Shown piece by piece: positions 52,974 through 61,488 of a DNA stretch of 64,000 nt. Made by a program: the position numbers and the translations under genes. The notes beneath the pieces are model-generated. The model was not told the DNA's origin, did no database searches, and saw only the letters and a list, made by a program, of their open reading frames with translations. The first letter of the stretch is position 1. Every line of letters begins with the position of its first letter. The stretch comes from Glycomyces tritici (GTDB lineage: Bacteria; Actinomycetota; Actinomycetes; Mycobacteriales; Micromonosporaceae): positions 372,001 to 436,000 of the forward strand of contig NZ_JAUEMJ010000003.1 of the NCBI RefSeq assembly GCF_030403505.1, read 5' to 3'.

Positions 52974-54002
52974 TCAGCGCAGGTCTGAACGCCGTGCGGC
53001 CGAGATGAGCACCCAGGCGATGTAGGGGGCGCCGAAGACGCCGGTGACCACACCGGTGGAGACCGGCCAGGGGAGGGCGTGCTGGGCGAGCAGGTCGGCG
53101 GTCTGCAGGAGCACCGCGCCCATGAGCGCGGATGCCGCGATGCTCTGCCCGGCCCGGCGCAGGAGGAGGCGGGCCAAGGGGCCCGCGAGCATGGCGATGA
53201 AGGCGATCGGGCCCGCCGCCGCGGTGGCGACGGCCACGAGGACCACGCCGATGCCCAGCACCGCGACGCGGTCGCGTTGCGTGCGGGAGCCGAGCACCCG
53301 CGCCGTCGCGTCGCCCAGTTCCAGCGCCCGCAGCACCCGGGAGGCGTAGACGCCCGCGGGAACGAACAGCGCCATGGTGACCGCGAGCAGGATGAGCGCC
53401 GCCGGCGACGCCATGCCGACCGAACCGATGAGCCACGTGAGCGCCTCGCGCGCGTCGCGCATCTCGGCCCGGGCGACCAGGTAGGACGTGATCGACTGCG
53501 CGAAGGTGGCCACGCCGACGCCGACGAGGATGAACCGGTAGGCGGACACGCCTCTGCGCCAAGCGAACAGATAGATGAGCGCGGCGGTCAGCGCGCCGCC
53601 GGCGAGGGCGGCGGTCGGCAGCAGCAGGGCGCTCGAGGCGCCGAAGACGATGGCGGCCACGGTGGCCGTGCCCGCGCCCGCGGCGACGCCTAGGAAGTCC
53701 GGCGATGCGAGCGGATTGCCCAGTACGCGTTGGAAGAGCGTGCCCGCCCCGCCCAGTGCGAGTCCGATGAGGAGTGCCGCACCGGCCCGCGGCAGGCGCA
53801 GTTCGCGGACGATGAACACCGTCGACGGCTCCCCGGTGCCGGCGAGTCCCATGAGGACCTCCCCGGGCGGGAGCAGGTCGGCGCCGATCGCGATGGCGAG
53901 CCAGAACAGGCCGATGGCGGCGAGGGCGAGTCCCGCCACGACCAGCCGGATGCGGCGGCGGGCGGACACGCGCTGCCCGCTCACGGTGAGGACGGCGGCC
54001 AT
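52974..54002 (-). CDS. FecCD-family iron-siderophore ABC permease (second)
   Basis: 342 residues from ATG 54002, one base from the previous stop. About ten membrane segments and FecCD signatures: IVRELRLPRAGAALLIGLAL, GTLFQRVLGNPLASPDFLGV, and VATAAAGPIAFIAMLAGPLA. It would pair with the other permease and the binding protein upstream to import ferric siderophores. No ATPase gene follows, so the FecE-type subunit must come from elsewhere. Confidence 0.92.
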   Translation of the reverse strand: MAAVLTVSGQRVSARRRIRLVVAGLALAAIGLFWLAIAIGADLLPPGEVLMGLAGTGEPSTVFIVRELRLPRAGAALLIGLALGGAGTLFQRVLGNPLASPDFLGVAAGAGTATVAAIVFGASSALLLPTAALAGGALTAALIYLFAWRRGVSAYRFILVGVGVATFAQSITSYLVARAEMRDAREALTWLIGSVGMASPAALILLAVTMALFVPAGVYASRVLRALELGDATARVLGSRTQRDRVAVLGIGVVLVAVATAAAGPIAFIAMLAGPLARLLLRRAGQSIAASALMGAVLLQTADLLAQHALPWPVSTGVVTGVFGAPYIAWVLISAARRSDLR

Positions 54003-54003
54003 C

Positions 54004-55038
54004 TCAGAGTTCCACCAGGTTGCGGTAGCGGACGAGCAGGACGAAGGCGGGGGCGCCGAGCACGCCGATGACGACGCCGACCGGGATCTCGCCGCCGGGG
54101 AGCATGAGGCGGCCGACGATGTCGGCGCCCAGGAGGAGCGCCGGACCGAGCACCGCCGAGTACGCGAGGATCCACCGGTAGTCCGGTCCGGTGATCAGCC
54201 GCGCCGCGTGCGGGACCATCAGTCCCACGAACACGATCGGCCCGCAGGCGGCGGTCGCCGCGCCGCACAGGACCGCGACCACGGCGAACAGGCCGGCCCG
54301 GGCCGCTCCGGTGCGCAGGCCGAGCCCGCGGGCGAGGTCCTCGCCCAGGGAGAGCAGGTTCAGGACCCGCCCGGTGCACAGGGCGACGATGAGGCCGACG
54401 ACGAGGAACGGCGCGACCTGCTCCAGCACCGGGAAGTACCGGCCGCCGAGCGCGCCGACCTGCCACATCCGCAGCTCTTCGAGCGCGTCCGGATCGGCGA
54501 GGACGAGCGCTGAGGTGACCGAGCCGCACAGCGCGGTGATGCAGACGCCGGCCAGCGCGAGCTTGACCGGTGTCGCGCCTTCTCGGCCGACCGCGGCGAT
54601 CGCGTACACGGCGACGGTGGTGGCGCCCGCGCCGAGGAACGCGAACCAGACCGAGCCGCTCACCGGCATGGAGCCGAAGACGAACGCGGAGGTCACGACG
54701 GCGACGGCCGCGCCGGCGTTGATGCCGAGGACGCCGGCGTCGGCGAGCGGGTTGCGGGCCAGGCTCTGGAGGATCGCGCCGCTGACCGCGAGGGCCGCGC
54801 CGACCCCGATCGCGATGAGGGTCCGGGGCAGGCGCATCTCGCGGATGACCGTGGCGTCGGCGCTCGGGGTCGGATCGGTGATGACCTGCAGGACTTCGAA
54901 CGGCGCGATGTCGCGCGAGCCGAGGGTGAGGCTCAGGAGGGCGAGGAGGACGAGCCCGCCGGTCGCGGCGAGCAGGACGACCGCCCGCACCGATGAGCGC
55001 GCCATCGATGCGGGCGGGGCCGTCGCTGCCGCGGTCAC
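54004..55038 (-). CDS. FecCD-family iron-siderophore ABC permease (first)
   Basis: 344 residues from GTG 55038, overlapping the binding-protein stop (GTGA). FecCD signatures: VIREMRLPRTLIAIGVGAAL, GAILQSLARNPLADAGVLGI, and AACGPIVFVGLMVPHAAR. It is heterodimeric with the next permease. Regulation is expected from the iron box upstream of the binding protein gene. Confidence 0.92.
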   Translation of the reverse strand: MTAAATAPPASMARSSVRAVVLLAATGGLVLLALLSLTLGSRDIAPFEVLQVITDPTPSADATVIREMRLPRTLIAIGVGAALAVSGAILQSLARNPLADAGVLGINAGAAVAVVTSAFVFGSMPVSGSVWFAFLGAGATTVAVYAIAAVGREGATPVKLALAGVCITALCGSVTSALVLADPDALEELRMWQVGALGGRYFPVLEQVAPFLVVGLIVALCTGRVLNLLSLGEDLARGLGLRTGAARAGLFAVVAVLCGAATAACGPIVFVGLMVPHAARLITGPDYRWILAYSAVLGPALLLGADIVGRLMLPGGEIPVGVVIGVLGAPAFVLLVRYRNLVEL

Positions 55039-56021
55039 TCTTGGACGAGGTTCTCGTCGGCGCTGCGGATCACCTCGGCGAGGCGGGTGAGCTCGGCGGC
55101 GTAGTCGCTGTAGGTGTGGAGCCAGTACCCGGGCCATGTCGTGGTCTGGCCGGCGGCGTAGGCGGTGATGCTGGACGAGATGGGCGCGGCGGCGAGGGTC
55201 TCCTCGTTGCCGGGGTGCCAGCGGTCGTCGAACAGGAGCAGGTCGGGCTGGTACTTGTCGGCGTTCTCCATGCTGAGGGTCTCCCAGTACGGGAAGTCGG
55301 GGTCGGGGGTGTCGGGGTTGATGACGTTGAGGCCCCACTGCTGGAAGTCGAGCAGTTCGGGGGCGTGCTCGGGCACGGCGATCGCGTAGCTGGTGTCGTA
55401 GGGGCTGACGGCCAGCGCGGTGAGGCCGGGCTTCTCGGCGGTGGCGGCCTGGAAGTCGGCCAGGGCGGCTTCGAATGCGGTGCGGGATTCGGCGATCTGG
55501 CCGGGGTCGGCGCCGAGGGTCTCGGCGAGTTCGGCGTACCCCTCGATCAGGTCCACGACGGAGTCGCTCTGGGCGGGGCCGACGACGGGGGCGAGTTCGG
55601 CGAGCTTCTTGCTCTCCTCTTCGACCCCGTCTTCGAGGCCGCTGTAGGCGCCTTCGACGGGCCACCAGTCGCCGACGATGAGGTCGGGCTGCAGTTCGGC
55701 CGCGGCGGCGACGTCGATCTTGCCCCATTCCTCGCCGAGGATCTCGATGCCCGAGAAGTCGACGCCGCGGAGGGCGACGTCCTCGTCGACCGGGTTGCTG
55801 GCCCAGATGCCCACGGGCTTGATCCCGAACTCCATGAGGGCTTTCGCGGAGGAGGCTTCGGCGATGATGCGGGTGGGGACCTCGGAGGCGGTGTAGGTCT
55901 CGCCGTCGCCGGAGGTGTAGGACCAGGCGACTGCGTCGCCGTCGGCTCCGGAGTCGGAGGCTGAGCAGCCGGAGAGCAGCAGTGCCGCTGCGGCTGTCGC
56001 GGCGAACAGGGGGCGACGCAT
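55035..56021 (-). CDS. Iron-siderophore ABC transporter substrate-binding lipoprotein
   Basis: 328 residues from ATG 56021. Signal peptide with lipobox LLSGC at residues 15-19. It has a FhuD/FepB-type bilobed fold: VPTRIIAEASSAKALMEFGI, GVDFSGIEILGEEWGKIDVA, and AAAELQPDLIVGDWW. It captures ferric siderophores and hands them to the FecCD permeases. Its promoter region contains an IdeR/DmdR-type box 22-40 bases upstream of the start. Confidence 0.92.
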   Translation of the reverse strand: MRRPLFAATAAAALLLSGCSASDSGADGDAVAWSYTSGDGETYTASEVPTRIIAEASSAKALMEFGIKPVGIWASNPVDEDVALRGVDFSGIEILGEEWGKIDVAAAAELQPDLIVGDWWPVEGAYSGLEDGVEEESKKLAELAPVVGPAQSDSVVDLIEGYAELAETLGADPGQIAESRTAFEAALADFQAATAEKPGLTALAVSPYDTSYAIAVPEHAPELLDFQQWGLNVINPDTPDPDFPYWETLSMENADKYQPDLLLFDDRWHPGNEETLAAAPISSSITAYAAGQTTTWPGYWLHTYSDYAAELTRLAEVIRSADENLVQE

Positions 56022-56042
56022 GGGGATTTCCTTCCGGCCAAG

Positions 56043-56061
56043 TTAGCTTAGGCATACCTTA
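56043..56061. promoter_or_regulatory. IdeR/DmdR1-type iron box
   Basis: TTAGCTTAGGCATACCTTA matches the 19-bp actinobacterial consensus TTAGGTTAGGCTAACCTAA at 16 positions. It lies just upstream of the siderophore-binding protein gene, which should therefore be repressed by the Fe2+-bound regulator. Confidence 0.88.
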
Positions 56062-56195
56062 TATGAAGGAAATTCTCGTGATCATCGCCGTGCGCGGACG
56101 GGCACGGGACTTCGCCGCGTGCTGATGCGCCGACGCCGAAGCGGAGGGCCCCAAGCGTTCCGCCCGGACCCTCCGCTCAGTCGATGGTTGCCCCG

Positions 56196-57410
56196 CTACA
56201 GCGTCGGCGCCGCCACCTGAGGCTCGGGCGCGCTCGCGAGATGGGCGTCGATGCGGTCGTCGGCCGGGCACCGGCCCAGGTCGGTGTAGCGGCTCCGGAA
56301 CTGGGCGAGGCGCGAGCGCAGCCGCTGCGGGGCGCCCATGCGCGCCAGCGCCTCCGCCGAGGCCGCGAAGCACGCGAGCGCCGCCTCGTGGAGCCGCCGG
56401 TCGTCCAGGCCGATGCGCGCGGCGTGCTCCCACACCGATGCGGGCGGCTGCGGCCGGCCGGCGCACAGCGCCTCGGTCGCCTCGTACGCGGCGTACGTGG
56501 CCTTCGGGTCGTCGATGAGGGTGGCGGCGACGATCGCGGGAACGATCCAGCCGTCGCCGTTCTGCTGGTCGATCATGCGCAGCTCGAGCCAGCCGCGCGG
56601 TCGCACGGGCGGGAAGAGCGTGCCCATGTGGTACTCGATGTCATCGCGCGTGGGCTGCCGGCCGTCGTGGCCGCTCTGGATCCAGTCGCGCAGGGTCATG
56701 CCCGGCGGCACGTCCCATTCGCCGGGCGGGTCGCAGCGGTGGCACACCACCTCGGCGTCGAGCACCCACTGCGCGAAGTCGCGCCGCAGGTCGCCCTCTT
56801 CGGAGACCGGGCGGCCCCATCCGGGCAGTTTGTGCCAGAGCGCCTGGCGGGTGGACTTCCAGCCGCTGGGGTGCCCGTCGAGTTCAGGCGAGTTCGCGAA
56901 CGCGGCGATCAGGACCGGCCCGAGCCGGTGCGCGAGGTCCCAGCGGCGGCGCAGGTCGGCGTCGTCGTCGCCCGCGTCAAGGTTGACCTGCACGGATGCG
57001 GTGCCGCACATGACCATGCGGCCCCAGGGCCCCGAGCGGTCGTAGTAGGCCTCCATGGCCCGGTACCGCGCGTCGTCGAGGTGGCGGACGGGGTCGCGGA
57101 CGCCGTCGAAACCGCCGCCGCGGACGGTCTGCCCGCGGGTGGCGAGCGCCGCCTCGAGCGCGGCCTGGTCGGTCTCCGCGGAGGCGATGCACGCGGCGAG
57201 GTCGTCGGCCGGGGCGGAGCTCATCTCCACCTGCCCGCCGGCCTCGCGGCTGACAGTGCCGCCGTTGGGCAAGTCCCAGCCGGTCTCCAGGTCGCCGCGG
57301 GGGTCGACGAGCCATTCGAGCTCGACGCCCACGCGCCGGGAGGGGCCCGTGGTGAAACCCCACCGGCCGATGAATGCAGCCGCCTCGTTCGCGGTCAGCA
57401 GCGTGTCCAT
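56196..57410 (-). CDS. egtA: Ergothioneine-pathway glutamate-cysteine ligase EgtA
   Basis: 404 residues from ATG 57410. It makes gamma-glutamylcysteine, the sulfur donor for ergothioneine. Motifs of the actinobacterial GCS2-like ligase are visible: RVGVELEWLVDP near 26, GGTVSREAGGQVEMSSAP near 50, MVMCGTASVQVNLDAG near 132, and a WLELRMIDQQNGDGW segment near 275. egtB, C, D and E are not in the window, so this gene is separated from the usual cluster. Confidence 0.85.
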   Translation of the reverse strand: MDTLLTANEAAAFIGRWGFTTGPSRRVGVELEWLVDPRGDLETGWDLPNGGTVSREAGGQVEMSSAPADDLAACIASAETDQAALEAALATRGQTVRGGGFDGVRDPVRHLDDARYRAMEAYYDRSGPWGRMVMCGTASVQVNLDAGDDDADLRRRWDLAHRLGPVLIAAFANSPELDGHPSGWKSTRQALWHKLPGWGRPVSEEGDLRRDFAQWVLDAEVVCHRCDPPGEWDVPPGMTLRDWIQSGHDGRQPTRDDIEYHMGTLFPPVRPRGWLELRMIDQQNGDGWIVPAIVAATLIDDPKATYAAYEATEALCAGRPQPPASVWEHAARIGLDDRRLHEAALACFAASAEALARMGAPQRLRSRLAQFRSRYTDLGRCPADDRIDAHLASAPEPQVAAPTL

Positions 57411-57921
57411 GTCACCTCTCCTTCCCGTTCCCAGGCGGGACGCCCCGCACGGGCTCGCCTGGCGGCGGAAGGATGCCCAGAACGGCGCGCCTTAAGCGGA
57501 CCGGGCCGGTGTGCTGCGGCGCGACGTGTCGGCCCGCGGCACGCCGGGTGCTCGAGGAGACCAGGCCGCCGTGCACGGTTTCGGCCCCGGTGGCCGGGTC
57601 GACGAGGACACGGTCAATCCCACCGAGTTCATCACCCGGCGAGCCGCCCGTCGACGCCATCGAGGCGTACGAGACGTTCGACCATCGCGAGGACGGCCGG
57701 CTGAAAACGGCCCTCGACGTCGCCTGACCGCGTGGCCTGATCGCTCCGCTGCGAGATCGCCGCGGCCGCTTGGAGATCCGCTTACCGGGGTCGGGCGCCG
57801 CGCGGCCGACGTTCCCGGTGCGCTCCGGGCGCTCGCGTGTTGTCGCGGCAGGGGGTTTCCCGTTGCGGTGGCGGGGAAGCCCAAGGGAACAGCGACCACA
57901 AGCGACGAAGGATGGTGCGCA
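57411..57921. other. 511-bp intergenic region, no convincing gene
   Basis: It lies between egtA (minus) and the stress protein gene (plus). A frame ending at 57727 gives a peptide VDAIEAYETFDHREDGRLKT but has no start or ribosome binding site, and may be chance or a remnant. Confidence 0.3.
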
Positions 57922-58572
57922 ATGAGTCGATCCAACGATGCCAACGCCGAAGGGTTCACAGGCGCCGGTCAGGTGCTGGTGGGCTCCTACACCGATTACG
58001 CCGCGGCCGAGCGCGCGGTCGATCACCTCTCCGACGCCGGGTTCCCGGTGGAGCGCACGGCGATCGTGGGCCGCGGGCTCTCGACCGTCGAACGGGTCAC
58101 CGGCCGGATGACGATGTGGAGGGCCGCCGGCCAGGTCGCGCTTTCCGGCGCCATCCTGGGCGCGCTGCTCGGGTGGTTCTTCGGCCTGTTCAACTGGATC
58201 GCCCCGCTCATCGCCGGGCTGCTGCTCGCCTTCTACGGCGCGCTGTTCGGCGCGGTCGCGGGTGCGATCGTGGGCCTGGTCGCCCATGCGCTGACCGGCG
58301 GCCGCAGGGACTTCTCGTCCGTGGGCGAACTCCGCGCCGACAGCTACGACCTCCTTGTCGACGCCGCCACCGCCACCGACGCCGGACGGCTCCTGGACGC
58401 GGACGGCGCCCCCGGCCGCGGCGGTCCTGCGACTCCTCGCCGCAGTGAGACGCCCGTCCGCGACACCGACCGGAACACGGTAGGCGCCGAAAGGGAACTC
58501 CTGAACGACGACCGCCCGGAGTACGAACGCGCCGAAACCGAGCACGCGGGCGACGAGCGCCGCCGGGCATAG
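57922..58572 (+). CDS. General stress protein (GSP17M/YflT-like) with membrane domain
   Basis: 216 residues from ATG 57922 (weak GAAGGATGG upstream). The N-terminal 17M-like domain reads LVGSYTDYAAAERAVDHLSD, then AGFPVERTAIVGRGLSTVER. Two membrane segments follow (ALSGAILGALLGWFFGLF and IAGLLLAFYGALFGAVAGAI), then a charged tail. Similar proteins belong to SigB regulons in Gram-positive bacteria. A SigB/SigF-like gene lies just downstream in convergent orientation. Confidence 0.87.
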   Translation: MSRSNDANAEGFTGAGQVLVGSYTDYAAAERAVDHLSDAGFPVERTAIVGRGLSTVERVTGRMTMWRAAGQVALSGAILGALLGWFFGLFNWIAPLIAGLLLAFYGALFGAVAGAIVGLVAHALTGGRRDFSSVGELRADSYDLLVDAATATDAGRLLDADGAPGRGGPATPRRSETPVRDTDRNTVGAERELLNDDRPEYERAETEHAGDERRRA

Positions 58573-58623
58573 CCCCGCGGAGCTTCCAGCGATCGGCAGG
58601 GCCGTCGCACCCGTTGAGAAACG

Positions 58624-58656
58624 GTGCGGCGGCCCTGTCGGCCGCCGCACGCCTTT
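58624..58656. terminator. Terminator shared by the stress protein and sigma-like gene
   Basis: An 11-bp stem, GTGCGGCGGCC with GGCCGCCGCAC, followed by GCCTTTTAC on the plus strand. It lies immediately at the sigma-like stop codon, so no further coding sequence for region 4 can follow. Confidence 0.75.
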
Positions 58657-59183
58657 TACCCGTTCGGGTCGGGCTCCGGTTCAAGGGAGCCGACCGGCTC
58701 CCAGGTCGCGAGCAGTTCGGCAACGTAGGTCCCACTGACCCCCAGGCGCGAGGCGACATCGGCCGCGATCGGTGGACGGGCCGCCGCATCGCCGACCCCG
58801 GTCTCGGCTGCAAGCCGCTCCCGGAAGCTGGGGGAAGTGCGCTTGGGCCACAAGCAATCGCGGAAGAAGCGGCTGACCTCACCCATGACGGCGGGCACGG
58901 CGAAGCCCGGGAAGTCATCGCCGGAGTCAGGGTCGAAACGATCGATCGCGTGGACGAGGGCGGCGACCCCGACCCCCATCAACTCGCTGCGGGACACGCC
59001 CCTGTCGGCGTACCGCTGCACAACATCCTCGACGATCGGCAGGTGGCCGATGATCAGGCGCTCACGGCAGCGGTGCCGCTCGGCATCGTGCTCGTCGAGT
59101 CGGGCGAGTTCGCCGAAGAGCGGGAGCAGCCGCTCGAACTCGTCAAGGGCACGATCGCGGTCTCGACCGTCGGGCTCAGCCAT
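58656..59183 (-). CDS. SigB/SigF-family sigma-like protein lacking region 4
   Basis: 175 residues from ATG 59183 (GAGG eight bases upstream; a longer N-terminal extension is open but unlikely). Residues 40-112 match sigma region 2 of the SigB/SigF/SigG group: RERLIIGHLPIVEDVVQRYA, GVGVAALVHAIDRFDPDSG, then FPGFAVPAVMGEVSRFFRD as the -10-contact helix. Residues 113-165 resemble region 3 (ADVASRLGVSGTYVAELL). The protein then ends in SLEPEPDPNG with no region 4 helix-turn-helix. It could recognise -10 only, bind anti-sigma factors, or be a remnant. A stress gene is convergent. Confidence 0.82.
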   Translation of the reverse strand: MAEPDGRDRDRALDEFERLLPLFGELARLDEHDAERHRCRERLIIGHLPIVEDVVQRYADRGVSRSELMGVGVAALVHAIDRFDPDSGDDFPGFAVPAVMGEVSRFFRDCLWPKRTSPSFRERLAAETGVGDAAARPPIAADVASRLGVSGTYVAELLATWEPVGSLEPEPDPNG

Positions 59184-59502
59184 GCTGGGATCCTCATCCG
59201 CACCGCCAGCGGTGTTCTCCCCTGCTCCGCCGGTGCTCTCGGCCGGCGCCGCGAGTGCGGCGACAGGTCGGTAGCGAGGGCGAAGCGAGTTGGAGAAGCC
59301 GTGACGGTGAACCGGATCGAACGAGCCGGCTCCCTTGCGCCTGGTTTTCCTCTGACGCGCTTTCATCTGCTGCAGTTGCTTTGTCGCGGCCACGGTACCT
59401 GCGAGAAGACGGATCCGCCAACGAAGCACGGCCCCTCACCGCGGCGCGAGTGCCGCACGGGGATGCCAGACTCGGGTGGTCCCCCGACCCGCTGGAGGCG
59501 GC
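59184..59502. promoter_or_regulatory. Divergent intergenic region, sigma-like and SnoaL-like genes
   Basis: 319 bases between divergent starts. I see no further gene; frames extending the sigma-like protein upstream lack coding bias. No clear promoter hexamers. Confidence 0.35.
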
Positions 59503-59868
59503 ATGTCCATCGAAACCGAGGTCCAAGCGGTCGCGGAGGCCTTCAGCCTCGCGCTGCTCGCCAATGACGCACCCCGGATCGCCGACCATCTCACCGACGC
59601 ATGGGTGTACGTCGGCCCGGACGGCATGGTCGCCAAGGCCGATCTGATCGAGTGGATCGCCTCCGGCCGCCTCGCGCACCTCACGATGGACGCGGCCGGG
59701 CCCGAGCGCACCGTCGCCACCCGAGACGCACTCCTGGTGACCTGTCGGCGCACCAGCACCGGCACCTGGGAGGGCGAACCGTACGCGGCCGACGAGTGGA
59801 TCACCGACCTCTGGGTCCGCAACGGCGACACCTGGAGATGCGCCTTCAGCCAGAAGACCCCGGCCTGA
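59503..59868 (+). CDS. SnoaL/NTF2-like protein (DUF4440 type)
   Basis: 121 residues from ATG 59503, with CTGGAGGCGG just upstream. It has the NTF2-like pattern: helix EVQAVAEAFSLALLANDAPR, strand DHLTDAWVYVGPDGMVAKAD, then LVTCRRTSTGTWEGEPYAAD and WITDLWVRNGDTWRCAFSQ. Family members are small cone-shaped barrels that bind or convert small molecules; no catalytic residue can be assigned here. It is the last chromosomal gene before the tRNA fragment. Confidence 0.82.
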   Translation: MSIETEVQAVAEAFSLALLANDAPRIADHLTDAWVYVGPDGMVAKADLIEWIASGRLAHLTMDAAGPERTVATRDALLVTCRRTSTGTWEGEPYAADEWITDLWVRNGDTWRCAFSQKTPA

Positions 59869-60083
59869 CTGCACCGCCCCGCCGTACGCGTGGAATGCAC
59901 TGCGCCAGTCCGCGCACCAATGCGGCACTCGCAGTTCGCGATCACGAGGGAGGCCCGCGCATATGCCGCGAGTGCAGCAACACACCGAAGGCGCCGAGCG
60001 CATTGAGAAGAGAGAGGCCGACGTAGCGCCGATGGCCGCTTCGGGACTCGCCCGATGCGCCGTCGCCCCTGAACTGGGGCTTG

Positions 60084-60124
60084 TGGTGGGTCCAGTGGGA
60101 CTCGAACCCACAACCTACGGATTT
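60084..60124 (-). other. 3' tRNA fragment, probable attachment site of an integrated element
   Basis: On the minus strand it reads AATCCGTAGGTTGTGGG then TTCGAGTCCCACTGGACCCACCA: part of the anticodon stem, variable loop, a complete T-arm (GTGGG/CCCAC with TTCGAGT), the acceptor 3' strand TGGACCC and CCA. No matching 5' acceptor strand (GGGTCCA) occurs on the expected side. The CCA end faces the chromosome to the left, as expected for the displaced 3' end left after tRNA-site integration. The exact amino acid cannot be assigned. Confidence 0.8.
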
Positions 60125-60349
60125 CCTGTCAACCGGCTATTGACGGCTAAACCCGCTGGTAGATCGCCAAGCGAGGTTCATTCGGGTGCCTGCTGGCCGC
60201 TGTGGTTGCTGTACTTTCATGCTGTACCTGCGGATCACCTGAAAGCGCAGGAGCTGCGCTGAGCCTAGAATGATCCGATGAACACCCCCCTCCTGCCTCC
60301 TGGGCCTGCCCAAGCGCGGAGTGCAGCCTCCGATCGGGCGGATTTCTAA

Positions 60350-60883
60350 ATGGACTGGCTTTCATTTATCGCGGTTGTTGTCACAATCACCGGAATTCCA
60401 ATCACGATCCTAGCTACTAGGACTTGGGGAACTCGACGGGCAAAAGTCCAGATCACCCTCGATGCGACTTCTATCATTCCTATTGAAATTGATTCTGTAC
60501 CCTTGAAAGTGACTTATGAAGACCATTTGGTGGAAAATCCATATCTAATCACCGTGATTATTGACAATAAAGGTCCAAGGGATGTCAGTTCGGCGATGTT
60601 CGACGCCGACAAATCCCTATTCTTTTGGTTCGATCAGCCATTTTATGGCCTCACCAGCACTGCAGGAAGTACAGAGTTCGCTTCCTCGAGTGCCGAAGAA
60701 TCTCAAGGTGGGGGTTACGTACAGATTTTCCCGGGACTTCTCAGCAGAGGTGCACAATGGTCGTTCAGTGCCCTAGTTAGCGGACCCGCAAAGGTTCGAT
60801 GTGAAAGTTCGCTTATCGACACCAAAACAATTTGGGCCAACTCAGGATCTCCCGATACACCGGAACCTGATTTTATGTATTGA
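60350..60883 (+). CDS. Low-GC membrane-anchored protein of unknown function
   Basis: 177 residues from ATG 60350. One N-terminal membrane segment (WLSFIAVVVTITGIPITILA), a basic stop-transfer segment RTWGTRRAK, then a beta-rich cytoplasmic domain: VPLKVTYEDHLVENPYLITV, IIDNKGPRDVSSAMFDADKS, FPGLLSRGAQWSFSALVSGP, ESSLIDTKTI. Similar proteins occur widely in actinomycetes without known role. Base use (about half A+T) is unlike every other gene here, marking recent transfer. It is the first gene inside the element edge, a usual cargo position. Confidence 0.7.
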   Translation: MDWLSFIAVVVTITGIPITILATRTWGTRRAKVQITLDATSIIPIEIDSVPLKVTYEDHLVENPYLITVIIDNKGPRDVSSAMFDADKSLFFWFDQPFYGLTSTAGSTEFASSSAEESQGGGYVQIFPGLLSRGAQWSFSALVSGPAKVRCESSLIDTKTIWANSGSPDTPEPDFMY

Positions 60884-61164
60884 GGCCGGGTTCATTGGCC
60901 GGGGGCGGGCGCGCGATACGCTCGCCCAAGCGACAGGGCGGGCCCGCAGGGATCGCCCGCAATCCGGCCTGGGCGCGCGCCCGCAGGGGTCCCCGGCCAA
61001 GGGTTCCGGCCGGAACCTTTCATTCCATCCTCAAGGCGTCCTCTGCTTGGCCCATGGCCGGCCGAGGACCGCCCGCAGCGAAGCGAGGACCGGACCGCAG
61101 GCCTGCCACGATGGCGCGGCCGCAAGGCCGCCTTGAAGATGTATAGAAAGTTCTCACAGAGCCC
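60884..61164. other. Intergenic, GC-rich inverted repeats
   Basis: 281 bases between convergent genes with short palindromes such as GTTCCGGCCGGAAC (61006-61019) and GCGGCCGCAAGGCCGC. No gene. One or more may be terminators or a plasmid-type locus; nothing decides it. Confidence 0.35.
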
Positions 61165-61488
61165 TTACGGGGCGCGTGTCTCGGCGATGACCCAGCGATG
61201 GTAATCGGGGTTTGCCTCGGCCACCGGCAAGGCAATCACGCAGGGAACTTCGTAAGGATGTGAAGCTTTCACTGCCTCGATGATGGCGGGAACCAGGCTG
61301 CGCCGGGTGTGCAACATGGCGCGAGATTCAGGCTCAGTATGCACCTCACCCTTCCATCGGTAGATGGAACGGATCTCAGCAACCTGGTGCCCGCAGGCGC
61401 ACAGGCGATCATCGACTAGCCGTCGCGTCAATGTTGCAAGTTCGTCGGCGCTCGGTCCGGTGACTACGACTTCGCAGATTTCATCCAT
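61165..61488 (-). CDS. cutA: CutA1-like divalent-cation tolerance protein
   Basis: 107 residues from ATG 61488, overlapping the XRE stop by eight bases. CutA1 pattern: VVVTGPSADELATLTRRLVD, then LCACGHQVAEIRSIYRWKGE, then SRAMLHTRRSLVPAIIEAVK, ASHPYEVPCVIALPV and YHRWVIAET. CutA1 forms very stable trimers; a role in copper tolerance is old and uncertain. It is unusual as an element gene and is co-transcribed with the repressor. Confidence 0.88.
   Translation of the reverse strand: MDEICEVVVTGPSADELATLTRRLVDDRLCACGHQVAEIRSIYRWKGEVHTEPESRAMLHTRRSLVPAIIEAVKASHPYEVPCVIALPVAEANPDYHRWVIAETRAP

Noticed and set aside
57374..57727. Small plus-strand frame ending in VDAIEAYETFDHREDGRLKT
   Set aside because: The last 25 codons look protein-like, but the frame overlaps egtA, lacks a start and ribosome binding site, and has no recognised family.
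60084..60124. Complete tRNA gene
   Set aside because: Only the 3' half is present; no complementary acceptor 5' strand, D-arm or anticodon loop is found on the expected side.
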